Source: Atrina japonica
Taxonomy: Eukaryota > Mollusca > Bivalvia > Pterioida > Pinnidae
Direction: 5' to 3'
DNA length: 64,000 nt
Assembly: GCA_030159075.1 (NCBI GenBank)
Contig: BROG01000368.1
Coordinates: 544,001 to 608,000, forward strand
Below are positions 20,746 through 31,400 of the stretch, piece by piece. Positions within the stretch are counted from its first letter, which is position 1. Each line of letters begins with the position of its first letter. The notes beneath the pieces are model-generated. The model was not told the DNA's origin. It did not search any database and saw only the letters and a list, made by a program, of their open reading frames with translations. The position numbers and the translations under genes are program-made.

Positions 20746-21654
20746 AATGTAACAAATTTTTGGCTTGTTTCTATTCGAACTCTCCACAAAATAAGATAAA
20801 ACGTCTCGATTTTACGAATTCAAATCATTGGTATAACGAACTAGAATTTGTTATATTAAAAATGTTAGAAAATTTTGTAACGATTTTCTGAGTTCTTCGT
20901 CCAGGATCACGAAACGTCTCATATTTTCAGTTTCAATACAATGCGTATTTACAAATTTTTAAAACTCAAAATTCTAATTTTGTATTAAAATGAACAAATT
21001 AGAAAATTATATTAAAAAAACCAATGAAACTTGGAAACATTCTCTGCTCAACATTGAAAATTCTATTCAAATGCGATAAGAAATGGCTTCACAATATTTT
21101 TTGTTTTGAAAAAATGATTTATATGAAATACACAGTATAAATGAAATGGCTGTACTATTAAAAGTCACAGGTCTTTTGGGTGAAATTTTAAACCGAGGTT
21201 TTGCGTAAAGCCTGTGACATCTTCATAATACCTGGCGATTTTAAAACAAACAATTAGTGAAAAGTATTTATGAAGTTCACAAGTTTTTTTAAATATCAAG
21301 ACGTGAAGGTAATTTCCATGAATAAAAAACCGATTTGGCAAATCAAATTTGTTATAACATATTTTGGAAATGATCACAAAATATTTCGTTACAATGAATT
21401 TCATAATTTGATAAATCAAGTTGTAAATGGACATCTGTATATTCCAGCGTGACTTTGTTGAAATGAAATTTTGATTATTTTCTGGAATTAATGTTTTTCG
21501 TTATAAAGGAATTAAAAAACTGTAGTTATATATAAAGTTAATATAGTTATATATCATGAATTTATTTTCAATCTTAATATTTACTGCCCAACAAATTTAT
21601 CAATAATCACATAATATAGAGGGAATGTCATCACGCATAACGATTGAAATATAA
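20746..21654. other. No recognised feature
   Basis: Very AT-rich. Short open frames on both strands show no family similarity and overlap each other. Confidence 0.5.
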
Positions 21655-21930
21655 AAAAAATCTCAGATACCAAGGTATAAATCACTAGGATGTCCAGGAT
21701 ATAGGTACAAATCTGGTAAAAAATGGACAAACACGGACCTCTTGAAATCAAGAAGTCGGATCAGGTGCCACGGAGGAGTAAGTATACCTTGTCGACCGGT
21801 CATACCCGCCGTGAGTCCACAGTCAAATTAAAATAAAATATGTGAGGAACGAGTCCTCGTCATAATTGGTACAGACGTCTCAACAACCGCCATCGAACAG
21901 GTAACTCAACATTTCACTTAAAGAAAATAA
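21655..21930 (-). mobile_element. Penelope-like element (PLE) 3' end, fragment 1
   Basis: On the minus strand it starts with the last residues of the PLE reverse transcriptase ORF (LSEMLSYLFDGGC, stop near 21880). It continues with the family 3' UTR: GTTGAGACGTCTGTACCAAT, TTTGACTGTGGACTCACGGC, GACCGGTCGAC, GGCACCTGATC, AGAGGTCCGTGTTTGTCCAT and ATTTATACCTTGGTATCTGA. The upstream coding part is missing, so it is 5'-truncated. Confidence 0.85.
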
Positions 21931-22317
21931 ATTTGCGTAGTCGGTATTTTGTTCACGTCGTAATATTGCAGATGATATTTGTGAGGACAAACGTAAAATA
22001 CCGTTATTCAAAATTTTGATCAAGTTTTCATATTTCAAATCTGCTATAACACTAAAATTATTCCATAAATCAGAACATTTTATGATCGATATGTGGTCCT
22101 GATAGCAAATTCTATTGTACAACGACTTGAAAGCAATTTAAGCGAATATTTGATTATTTTTATTTCGTTGACTTGATGACCTACAAAAGTTTGAAATTCC
22201 CGGTTACATGGACTAAGTCCTTACTTTGATTGAATTAGATTTATTTTCGCAATAGAAATAAACCATCCGTCGTAAATATTTGTCATAAGCTAACTGTATT
22301 CGTAATGAGGCACATCT

Positions 22318-22399
22318 TCCCAAGTCAAGGTTTTCTGATCCACTCCGTTCCTCATACATGTTTGAGGAACGACTTGGATTAGAAAACCTTGACTTGGGA
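22318..22399. repeat. 37-bp inverted repeat at the edge of a PLE fragment
   Basis: 22318-22354 and 22363-22399 are reverse complements with about four mismatches (TCCCAAGTCAAGGTTTTCTG ... CAGAAAACCTTGACTTGGGA type) around an 8-bp loop. The PLE coding fragment begins immediately after the second arm. Unusual for a plain 5' truncation. Confidence 0.75.
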
Positions 22400-22512
22400 T
22401 GATTTTACGGTCGGTATAATAGTCTTGTTTGCGATTACTCTATTTCACTAAATGAAATGTTGTGTTGCCTGTTCGGTAGCGGTTGTTGAGTCGTCTGTAC
22501 CGATTTTATAAG
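22400..22512 (+). mobile_element. PLE fragment 2, ORF end and start of 3' UTR
   Basis: TTTTACGGTCGGTATAATAG encodes the end of the conserved KFYGRYNSLVCDY block in another frame, followed by LNEMLCCLFGSGC and stop, then GGTTGTTGAGTCGTCTGTAC. Only about 110 bp remain. Confidence 0.75.
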
Positions 22513-22689
22513 AAACACGTATTTGAACTTATATATCATTGGTTCCTTTAGTGTTTAGTAAGACAGAATTAGCTTCCGAGTTAAATAGAGTACATGGCGG
22601 TTATATCATTAGTATTTACTGTTTCCAGCGGACAAGGGTTTCAATCATCATAGTAATGGTTTGGAAGGCGCGTTATTGTAACTGTTGTT

Positions 22690-24115
22690 TAGGAGAACCA
22701 GTGGCCCGTTTTACGAAAGGTCCTATATCTTAGACATGGTCTTTGGACTACACTTGCGACCGTTTTACAAAGAATTGTGTCTGATGACCAAATCAGGTTG
22801 GGTCTTTATTACTACCAAATGGTTATGTATAGAAGTGAGTAACTTTGGTATGTGTCATAATGTGTCGTTGGGTCTACGTTATCTGAAAAACATAGTCAGG
22901 AAGTCAGCGTCCTTCAAGGGAGTATTTTATCCGTGACACTGTTTAACCTAAAAGTAAATAGTCTTAAGTTAGTAAAAATTTGAATAATGATATACAAGGA
23001 TCTCTCTATGTTGATGATTTCCTTATGTCTTTCCGCTAATATGAAAACAAATACAGTTATGCTTGAATAAGATAGTAAAATGGCCAAATGAATATATGGT
23101 TTTAAATTTTCTAATTCCAAAACTGTCTGCATGCATTTTTGTAAGAAATGAACCGCTCATCCTGATCTAGAAGTTGGCAAAGAAAGTAAATATTTAGGTC
23201 TTACATTTGATAATAAATGAACTTTGATTCCTCATAACAAATCTTTAAAATTGAAATGTATAAAAGCTTTAGACATTATGAAATCAATATCACACACAAA
23301 TTTGGCAGCCGATAAAAATGTTCTTTTAAAATTATACCGCTCACTTATCCGTTCAAAAGTTGATTATGGATGCATTGTGTATGGCTCTGGCAGACCCTCT
23401 TACCTTAAAATGTTAAATACATTACATCACAAAAGTTTACCTTTAGCATTTGGTGCATTTAGAACTTCTCCAGTGGAAAGTTTATATGTAGATACAGGAG
23501 AACTGCCACTTGAAAACCGTAGAATCAAGCTCTCTTTACAGTATATATTACTAAACTAAAATCAGACACATCAGATGCAGCGTACAAGTGTGTATTTCAA
23601 CCATTATATGAAAATAAATATGAAAGTCGAACACGAACTATCGCGCCTTTAGATATTATATAATTAAAGAACACATTCAAAACTGACTTATTTCTTTACG
23701 ATATTTCGGTCAAAACTCCATATTTGATTACACCATTGGAATCGTCCAAACTAGCTGTTGATTTAAAACTTAATGCTGATAAAAAATAAAAAACAAACTA
23801 TGTTGAACTGAAACAAACGTATTTAGAAATAATAAAAAAAACATACGATGAAAATAACTCCATATCAATATTTTCTGATGGATTAAAAACCTTACAAAAT
23901 GTTTCTGCAGCTGCTGTTATTTACTATGAAATTTTAAAAGACATACCTTTCAAAAATGCATCCATTTTACTATAGAAGCTTCAATGAGTATATGCATAAG
24001 TAAATATAATTTACACTTAGTATGGTATTTAATTAGAACAGAAGATAAAAGATCCAGTCCCGCCACAATATAATTGAAATATTGTTGAAACTGGCGTAAA
24101 GCAATAACTAACTAA
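22690..24115 (+). mobile_element. Decayed I/Nimb-type LINE with RT and RNase H remnants
   Basis: Blocks appear in shifting + frames: VLQGSILSVTLFNLKVNSL (about 22910-22970), the catalytic YVDD box (23007-23018) in GSLYVDDFLMSFR, a YLGLTFDNK block (about 23190), then an open frame 23224-23559 with DIMKSISHTNLAADKNVLLK, LYRSLIRSKVDYGCIVYGS and AFRTSPVESLYVDTGELPLE. A later IFSDGLKTLQNVSAAAVIYY segment (about 23860-23945) resembles an RNase H start, which points to an I-superfamily element. It ends near 24060-24110 with TGAAACTGGCGTAAAGCAAT and an ACTAACTAAC tail. Stops and shifts make it inactive. Confidence 0.82.
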
Positions 24116-24440
24116 CTTGCCCATTTTCAAGGGATGGCATACTCGTGCACATATGTATTAGTATTGCGATTCTTTTGATAAACCTACAATATGCACTAAT
24201 TTGTAGGATCAAGCATGTTTCACATATTTGTTGTTATAATGTATCGTTTTATACTAGATCTAGTGGTTGTACAGTATTGATGAAGTTTCTCCTTAATCGC
24301 TATCAAAAGAGTGTCAATAAAGCAATATATCTCTATGCAAGAGCTTAATAACGTTTATATATCCAGTACCATCTATATTTGAAAATGTACATTGTGACAA
24401 CATGTTTATGATCGATACATTCTAACAACATATATGTAGG
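24116..24440. other. No recognised feature
   Basis: AT-rich flank between the LINE tail and the next repeat; no exon seen. Confidence 0.4.
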
Positions 24441-24695
<255 letters not shown>

Positions 24696-24726
24696 GTAAT
24701 AATATATGTATATATAATTAAAATGA

Positions 24727-24794
24727 CTAACGACACGGACAAAAAAGAGCCATATTTTCGGAACTCCCTGTCCCTTCTTCAGGACTGATATTAT
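24727..24794 (-). other. Hammerhead-like core fragment beside the (TA)n tract
   Basis: On the minus strand CCTGAAGAAGGGACAGGGAG then TTCCGAAAA gives CUGAAGA, a 5-bp hairpin (GGGAC/GUUCC) and GAAA, the order of a hammerhead core. An extra A sits beside the hairpin, and no convincing stem I joins the flanks. It is either a degenerate hammerhead of a PLE-type element or chance. Confidence 0.3.
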
Positions 24795-24861
24795 AAAAAC
24801 ATAAGAAAACACATACATACACACTCATGCGCAAGCATACACTTCGAATATATATAATACA

Positions 24862-24904
24862 ATGAACCCGGGAAGAGACCACAGGCCTTAGGCAAGTGAA
24901 ATGA
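24862..24904 (-). mobile_element. SINE family 1 body fragment
   Basis: CCCGGGAAGAGACCACAGGC followed by CTTAGGCAAGTGAA matches the body of the family 1 SINE seen at 30548-30580. Only about 40 bp remain. Confidence 0.55.
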
Positions 24905-25030
24905 AGAAGTACCAATGGATAATCACAAAAAGTCCATTAAAATACGACAAATTAGATATACAAATCATATCAACATGAAGAACAATTGCGAATCCCTAAT
25001 TGGATGAAACCATGTGTCCGGACATTGACA
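24905..25030 (-). mobile_element. PLE 3' UTR fragment, same subfamily as the 48.4-50.8 kb copy
   Basis: GAAGAAGTACCAATGGATAA, TCAACATGAAGAACAATTGC and ACCATGTGTCCGGAC parallel 48400-48525 in order and spacing (GAAGAAGTACCAATCAATAA, TCAACATGAAGAACAATTAC, ACCAGGTGTCCGG). It is a 3'-end-only remnant. Confidence 0.7.
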
Positions 25031-26177
25031 GACCTGGTGTTTTTGTGATCTATAAAATATTCACAATATAATTTTTCCTGTTTTGCCTTTATACATTGTA
25101 TACATGTTTTTATCTCTTTATTTCTTTTCTGAATAGATTCATTTTAAAATCCTGAATAATTATTTGTCAATGCAGAGTTTTGATGTCCTGTTTTCTATAA
25201 ATCAATCGTGCTGCAATGACACTCACCAAATTATTGCAATTGTGTTGCAAAATTAGATTTATAAGCGCGTGCGTCGATCTCAAGAATTTTTCAGTTATAC
25301 ACTTATGAACGTGAACATTTTAATGGTGAGCAATTCTTCTGTAATACAATACAATTTGCATTGTGAGAGAAACAATTCAAGTGATCACGCAAGTTCCCCT
25401 CATATAAGTTAAGATTGTACCTTCGTAGTAAAGTGCTGTTGGCCATGTTACTTTTTAGACTTTTCTATGTAATATAATTGAATTAGTTAATCATTGTTTA
25501 ATGAAATATCATTTAAAACCAATGTAACTACTCAACCAATGATAGCCTGTACTTGATTAATCATGACATTCAATTAGTCACAGTGTACTTTTAAAAGAGT
25601 TGTCCAAAGATCACAACATTTCTTATATTATGTAGTGCATAGTGTATACTGTGTAAAATCGAAATGCTTCATGTTGATTGAGTGGAATGATGAAGGTGTA
25701 CGGAGGCACTATATGAAATTTTTCTTTTTTACTCCCGTAGTTACACAAAAGAAACATATATGATACAGATGTAGTCATTTCTAACACATATAATTTAAAG
25801 TTATGTAAATCGGACCACGTGATAAAACATTAGGGTGCTGCGATTAAAAAGCAACATTTTTACATAAAGAATATATTATAGACATAATACTAAATTGTAG
25901 GCTTGCCAAAAAAAAAAAGAAAAGAAAAAAAAAGAAATTAATGCCCAGGGCTCATCTTTTTTGTCAATAAATTTTTTTTTGTCATTAATATTCTGTAATG
26001 ATATCAAACCTACATATTACACCCTGGATATCTTATTGGTATGCTCTTGTCTATTGTTTAAGACCAGTCTATTATGGTATGTAGGGTTGAAAGGGTGCAT
26101 AATCACAGATTGTGACATAAAAAGGTCAAGGTTCGACTTCACGTACGTGTATGCTATTGTTAAATATTGGATGAGTT
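25031..26177. other. No recognised feature
   Basis: AT-rich with an A-rich run at 25908-25935; no exon or repeat family recognised. Confidence 0.45.
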
Positions 26178-26548
26178 TAAAGGAGCATTAGACGTGTTTA
26201 CGAAAAAACAATTATTTTGAATTTTTCTATTTTTGTTACTTGTACTTGATGTACAGTAACAAATAAGAGCTATACACAGGCATAACAATCTTATATTCCT
26301 GTATATTTTGTGGAAATAATGTCAGGTCCATTGTGGTATTCGTATACAAACAGTAAGGTTGAGTTAATCAATTGCAATTGAAAAAGTGCCAAGCCTGGGT
26401 TTCTCAACAATTTTCACAAAATATATAGGAATTTAAGAATTTTTATGCCTATGTATCTCTCTCCTGTTTTTGATTAATGAATATCAATCTAAGTAGTAAA
26501 GGGGGTAATGTTGGAAGAAAAAACCCCAACAAATGCCCCTTTAACATA
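26178..26548. mobile_element. MITE family B, copy 1
   Basis: Begins AAAGGAGCATTAGACGTGTT and ends ACAAATGCCCCTTTAA, short terminal inverted repeats. The body (AACAAATAAGAGCTATACAC, AATCTTATATTCCTGTATAT, GTATTCGTATACAAACAGTA, TTTCACAAAATATATAGGAA) recurs at 56699-57083 and partly at 45558-45955. No ORF. Confidence 0.8.
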
Positions 26549-27196
26549 CCTTAGTCAAGATTTAGGGTCTTTAAGTCTTCATATTTCTCAAAACACTTTA
26601 TATCCACCGTACCTATTCCAACAATTTCATCTACCGACAGGATTTATAAGAGAATAAACATACATAATATCATTTACCGTCCATAAAACGAAACTTATAG
26701 GTTTGTACACTGACAGTAAAAGTTCAGAACAAACGTGCATTTTGGTCACACAATCACGCTGTATAACAACACGAATGAAATTAATACTAGTTGTTTGTAC
26801 TTAAAGAATGTGTTTTCAATGGAATTGATAATGGTACCATACTAATAATACAGTATTCAAATAAACTTTATTTTATCTATCATCTGTATATAACAACATC
26901 AATCTCTAATTTTAGCCATGGTCGGTTAATGTGTCGCCTGCAATGTGTTTCTTTATAGGAGCACATCCATTATAACAACTAAGTCTTCAGGGGACGTACA
27001 TGGTCGTTATAGAGAGGGTTCTCTGTATCAAGAACTCTAAAAGCATCCATACGCTATTGCTCTAATTACTCGCATGCGTCTCAGTAGAGACATTTTACAG
27101 TGGTTACTGTTAGACAGAATTTGGATCTACGTATTGATCTATTATTTGACCTTGTCTGATACCACTTTCTGTTTAGAAAATAAATCTAAAACTGGA
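26549..27196. other. Gene-free stretch before the ribozyme-like motif
   Basis: No exon recognised. 26990-27035 (TGGTCGTTATAGAGAGGGTT) resembles the class of repeats at 50910-50990 and 55358-55400 only in theme; not assigned. Confidence 0.35.
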
Positions 27197-27240
27197 GCTC
27201 AACTGATGAAGTCTAATTGACAGAAACGATCGTTTTGAGC
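27197..27240 (+). ncRNA. Type I hammerhead-ribozyme-like motif
   Basis: Stem I is GCTCAA (27197-27202) pairing perfectly with TTGAGC (27235-27240). The core CTGATGA is at 27203-27209. Stem II is GTC (27211-27213) and GAC (27219-27221), with an A opposite A at its base. GAAA is at 27223-27226. A minimal stem III (ACG/CGT, loop AT) follows at 27226-27233, and the expected cleavage site is after T27234. Very short stem III is the form known from hammerheads of Penelope-like elements and animal retrozymes. The A-A mismatch may reduce activity. Found by eye; activity unproven. Confidence 0.6.
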
Positions 27241-28063
27241 ATCATAAGTTTGGTATTATGTTTATGATATTGATAGAAATTCTTTATGACAAAATTATAA
27301 AAACAATCATATCAATGTCTGGTCAAAATACAAAGTATTCATCCGCCATTATGATACTAATACATAATAATTAGTGGAATATTTCTTTTTGATTTACATT
27401 TGGTAGTGAATAATTCCCAAAACCATGTAAAATACCCATAATTCCTCATTAAGCAAGGATTTTTAAAGATATTACTAACTTGCTGTGATCAAATTGGATT
27501 GGTCTCTTAGACTCGCATATAGCGAATCGGTCAATAAAAGATAATTTTACATAAACTGCAGTTTTTATCCCCTCATTTCACCATCAAAAGAAGGTTATTC
27601 GACTTCACTTACTTAGGAAAGGATCTGACCTAAGTCAAACTTAAATCCATATCTAATACAAACTTCATGATTATTTTATTTCAATGTTATTTTCAAATAA
27701 AATTCCTTTTTTAAGGGACTGGAGTATAATCGGAAAAGTAAACGATTTGCATCAGGATAAAAACGTTTTCAAGATTTTAATCAATCGCCTACAAATATTC
27801 CGATTAAGTAGAAAAAACGATTTCGCGTTAACACATCATTTTGTCAATTTCAATTACCCCGGCGAAAGTCTAAAGGTGAAAAGACTGATTCATCTCTATT
27901 CCTTAGCGTATGTCAAGATCGTATTGATCCAGATCTCTATGTTGTTTCGTTCAGTTTCGCACAGTAAGCATTTGTTTTTAGCTAAATTTTGATGACGAGT
28001 TTATAAGTATGATAAAACGTTTATGATCTCGGTTTGTATATTAGAAAACAATTAGCTGTCACA
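27241..28063. other. Upstream region of the GPCR
   Basis: No exon recognised with confidence. An open frame at 27684-27992 (102 codons) has no recognisable domain and lies just upstream of the GPCR; it may be chance or 5' UTR. Confidence 0.4.
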
Positions 28064-29197
28064 ATGATAATACGTGACTATGAGGTGATTCTTATGGAAT
28101 TCGATGCATATCGTGGAAAGAAATATATGTCTTTGTGTGTACCGCCAATTCTTTTCACTATAGGTACAGTTGGCAATATTATATCATTTTTTATTTTAAG
28201 AAAGTGTATGATGCGAATATCGACTTATTTTTACCTCGCAATTCTCGCTATTGTTGATTTAATGGTATTGCAACTAGGATTATTACGTAAGTGGACAGGT
28301 GAACTTTCAGGTGTTGACATTAAAAACAAAAGTAACTGGATATGTAAGATTCTTATAACAATGAATTACGTGTGTAGTGACTTTTCATCATGGCTTCTGG
28401 TAGCTGTCACTGCGGAGAGATTCATTGCAGTTTGTTATCCCCTTCAAGCAACTGTTCTTTGTACATTTCAGAAGGCACGTTCGGTAACTTTTATGATTCT
28501 ATGTGTGATCGTTCTAGCAAATTGTCACTTCCTTTGGACAATCGAAGTATCGTACATCAGTCTGAATATATCATCCGAAGCTAGATGTGACGTCATAGCT
28601 GATTACGAATATTTTGTCACAGAGGCATGGCCATGGATTGACACTGCCTTATATTCTTTTGTTCCTTGTGTTTGCCTAGGCGTTCTGAATGTGTTGATAA
28701 TTAAGCAATTACTGGCCGCAAAACGTTGTAGGAATCAACTACAGAATTGTAAGTCGGGTAGAAACAATCGATTACAGAAAAAGTTACCATCACCGGGAAG
28801 TATCAAACTGACTATTATGTTATTAACAGTTTCATTTACTTTCATAATTACTACATTGCCAAACAATATTTCCATCATCATATACACTTTATGGGATTTT
28901 ACTTCTAGTAACCACATTCTTTGGGACACAACAAATTTTGCACTGTTACTGGCGGTGACAGAAATGTTGATGTACACGAATCATTCAATTAATTTTATAC
29001 TTTATTGTGCAACTGGGAAGAAATTTCGTAATATGATGAAAGCATTTGTATGTAGAATGAAATCATCTCGCCAATCCGCCTCGGAAATCAGTATGAACGG
29101 TCTCTTAATGAGTCGCGCTCGTTATAGTAATGGGGACATGGAATTAAAGAACATTAAAGTCAAGCCTGAAATCTTTCGAAGGGCAGCAGAAGTATGA
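28064..29197 (+). CDS. Class A (rhodopsin-like) G-protein-coupled receptor, intronless
   Basis: A plasma-membrane receptor with seven helices, 377 residues from the ATG at 28064; a second ATG at 28094 is also possible. From that first ATG the landmarks are: helix 1 GN at 37-38; helix 2 LAIVDL with Asp at 65; the helix 3 Cys at 94; ERF (DRY variant) at 118-120; helix 4 Trp at 158; the loop-2 Cys partner at 175; helix 5 Pro at 201; helix 6 TTLP at 263-266, lacking the usual Trp; and helix 7 NFILY at 310-314 in place of NPxxY, then CATGKKFR. This pattern resembles invertebrate neuropeptide receptors, which are often intronless and expanded in molluscs. Ligand unknown. The N-terminus is short with no clear N-glycosylation site. 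It stands alone between repeats. Confidence 0.92.
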   Translation: MIIRDYEVILMEFDAYRGKKYMSLCVPPILFTIGTVGNIISFFILRKCMMRISTYFYLAILAIVDLMVLQLGLLRKWTGELSGVDIKNKSNWICKILITMNYVCSDFSSWLLVAVTAERFIAVCYPLQATVLCTFQKARSVTFMILCVIVLANCHFLWTIEVSYISLNISSEARCDVIADYEYFVTEAWPWIDTALYSFVPCVCLGVLNVLIIKQLLAAKRCRNQLQNCKSGRNNRLQKKLPSPGSIKLTIMLLTVSFTFIITTLPNNISIIIYTLWDFTSSNHILWDTTNFALLLAVTEMLMYTNHSINFILYCATGKKFRNMMKAFVCRMKSSRQSASEISMNGLLMSRARYSNGDMELKNIKVKPEIFRRAAEV

Positions 29198-29570
29198 CTT
29201 GTGGTTTGAATGTTTATCATTTTTATGTACAATTTAGAACATAAGGTATTCAATCTGTTATTTCAAAGTTAAAGACTCCACGCAACTTAGCATTATCAAC
29301 ATTTACTTAAATTTCTCATGGATCAAAATGTTTTCTCTTTTACAAAATTACATTTATGAATATACACATAGAAAATACGCTCTATCATCGAAAAATGTAC
29401 TTAGGCTGAGTGAGTAAAATTTATAATGTGTTCTGTAATTTTACACGCATTACAAAACACCCACTTTAGCACAGGAAGTAGAGCGGGTGACGATTGAATA
29501 TTCCGAATATTTTATTTTAATATTTGAAGCATTTAAAATTTATCCAGTATTGTAGTTACTGTAAAAAATT

Positions 29571-29946
29571 ACATGATAGCCAGACCTGACATAAGCATGA
29601 CGTGACGTAAGTTGGTGTTTACACAAGCGCAGAATATGGTAATTGCCGTAATGTTATATGATGGCTAGATCTGGCGTCAGCATTACGTGACGTAAGTTGG
29701 TGTTCACACATGCGCAGACAATGGTAGTATTAAAAGACATTACGTAATATTTCAATCTGGCAACATCATGAATTGACTGAGGTCAGTTTGGTGTTTACAT
29801 AGGCACAGAGTATGGTAGTTACCTTATCATTACATGATAGATGCACCTATTATCAGCATCACGTCATGTAAGTTGGTGTTCACCAATGCACAGAGTATGG
29901 TATTTACCAAAACATTACGAAATAGCTAGATCTGGCGTCAGAAACG
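29571..29946 (+). repeat. Tandem repeat of 85-90 bp with CRE-like motifs
   Basis: Just over four imperfect units, each with ACATGATAGCYAGA-like, GACGTAAGTTGGTGTT and GCRCAGARTATGGTA parts. Units 1 and 2 contain TGACGTAA within GTGACGTAAGTTGGTGTT, a cAMP-response-element-like word. Located about 370 bp after the GPCR stop codon. Confidence 0.8.
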
Positions 29947-30500
29947 TAAGTAAATTTGTCAAATCAACATTTATTCGAATATTCTATTTACAGCAATATG
30001 ATTATATTGATCATAGATATTTTCATTTTCATTAAATTTATTGAATTGAACTTTCTGATTCCTTATGTAGATATTAGATTAATAGAAACCAACCGACAAA
30101 ACAAACATAAAAACAAAGGTATTAAAACAAAAACTTTAACTCTGGTTATCTAACTGCATTCTACTTTTCTGTTGTTTTGTAAATTTCTCACGAGTGCAAA
30201 TATATAATGAATCAATTTTAAGCACATGCTTCACTCCGGTCTTCAGAAACTAAGATTCAGAACGGACGAAAAGAAAAGCAATGCGATGTCAGCCGGCAGA
30301 TATTATAGGCGAGTTGTTTTTCTGTTTTAAAGCCTGTATATTCTGGACAGATGTACTTTTGTATATCTTACTATTAAACTAATTCATAAACACCGTGACA
30401 GGAAAATCACTTTTCGATGCAGTATATTAAGTCAGAAAAAATATTTTGCATTTTCTGATATTACCGTTCTCGCGTTTGAAGTGTTTTGACTCTTTATTAG
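29947..30500. other. No recognised feature
   Basis: AT-rich; no exon or repeat family recognised. Confidence 0.45.
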
Positions 30501-30769
30501 TGTTTTACGCCACGCTCAACAAATTTTCTCTTATAAGTTGGCGGCCGGGAAGAGACCACCGGCCCTCCGCAAGTAAACTGGCAAAATTTCTCACAAAAAT
30601 CAGCTTAGGTTCCAGCGGGACTGGAACCTGGGCTGACTGGAGTGAACGACTTCATGGTTTAAAGTGTGATGCTCTAACCACTCGGGCACTGAGGTCCCAA
30701 CAATGACTAGAGGTGAGAGACTTCATGGTTTAAAGCGTGATGCTCTAACCACACGGCCACATGAGCCCC
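30501..30769 (-). mobile_element. tRNA-derived SINE, family 1, copy 4, with duplicated head
   Basis: Minus-strand body: TTTTACGCCACGCTCAACAA, GGCGGCCGGGAAGAGACCAC, CCGGCCCTCCGCAAGTAAAC and AAAATCAGCTTAGGTTCCAG. The tRNA-like head is present twice: ACTTCATGGTTTAAAGTGTG with GATGCTCTAACCACTCGGGC (30649-30687), and again ACTTCATGGTTTAAAGCGTG with GATGCTCTAACCACACGGCC (about 30720-30759). A copy with two heads in tandem is unusual. Confidence 0.85.
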
Positions 30770-31400
30770 TATCGCTTTTGATGTCAATGATCCGAAAATG
30801 AGTCATTTTTACAGTTTTACTTTGATTCTAACCTGTTGAAAAGTTGAATATATAGAATGAAACAATCACATGAAAGGAAAGATATTGAAGGTGCATTTTC
30901 TTTTGAAATATGTGTCATTAAAAAGTTTATAAAATTCTCTAAAACATATGAGATGACAAGAAAGAAATGTTTTCAACATTTTTATTTGGGATTGGGAAGC
31001 AGCAAAATCAGGGCCCGGCACCATGAATTTTAAAATTTTACTAACGTTTGAGAATATTCTCAACTTGGCCTTTAGATGATTAGCCAAATATGAGTTAAAA
31101 TTTTCAGACTTAAGCAGCTCTAAAGTTTTATAGTACCAGACCAAGGTAAATGAAATGGCGATGTCAGTCCGTCTGCGCCATTGATTTTGTTTCGTTCTAG
31201 CGTTTAGCTCCATTCTGGAAAAATCACTGATGTTACCCCTTGAAACTTCGCATATAGATAGACCTTGTTTAGAACTACCCACTGGAACCAGGGAACTATG
31301 GACACCCCCAGTATTAATTGCAAAAAGTAGAAAGAATGTGCTAATTACTAATATGTTTTTTAACTTTCAAAAGTAGATGTAACTTGATAAGCACCATCCC
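30770..31400. other. No recognised gene
   Basis: A 138-codon minus-strand open frame (30866-31282) shows no recognised domain and has the composition of its surroundings. It may be part of an unrecognised dispersed repeat. Confidence 0.35.

Noticed and set aside
27684..27992. 102-codon frame upstream of the GPCR as a separate gene
   Set aside because: No recognisable motif and no support for expression; likely chance or 5' UTR.
30866..31282. 138-codon minus-strand gene
   Set aside because: No domain, no splice partner, composition of the AT-rich background.
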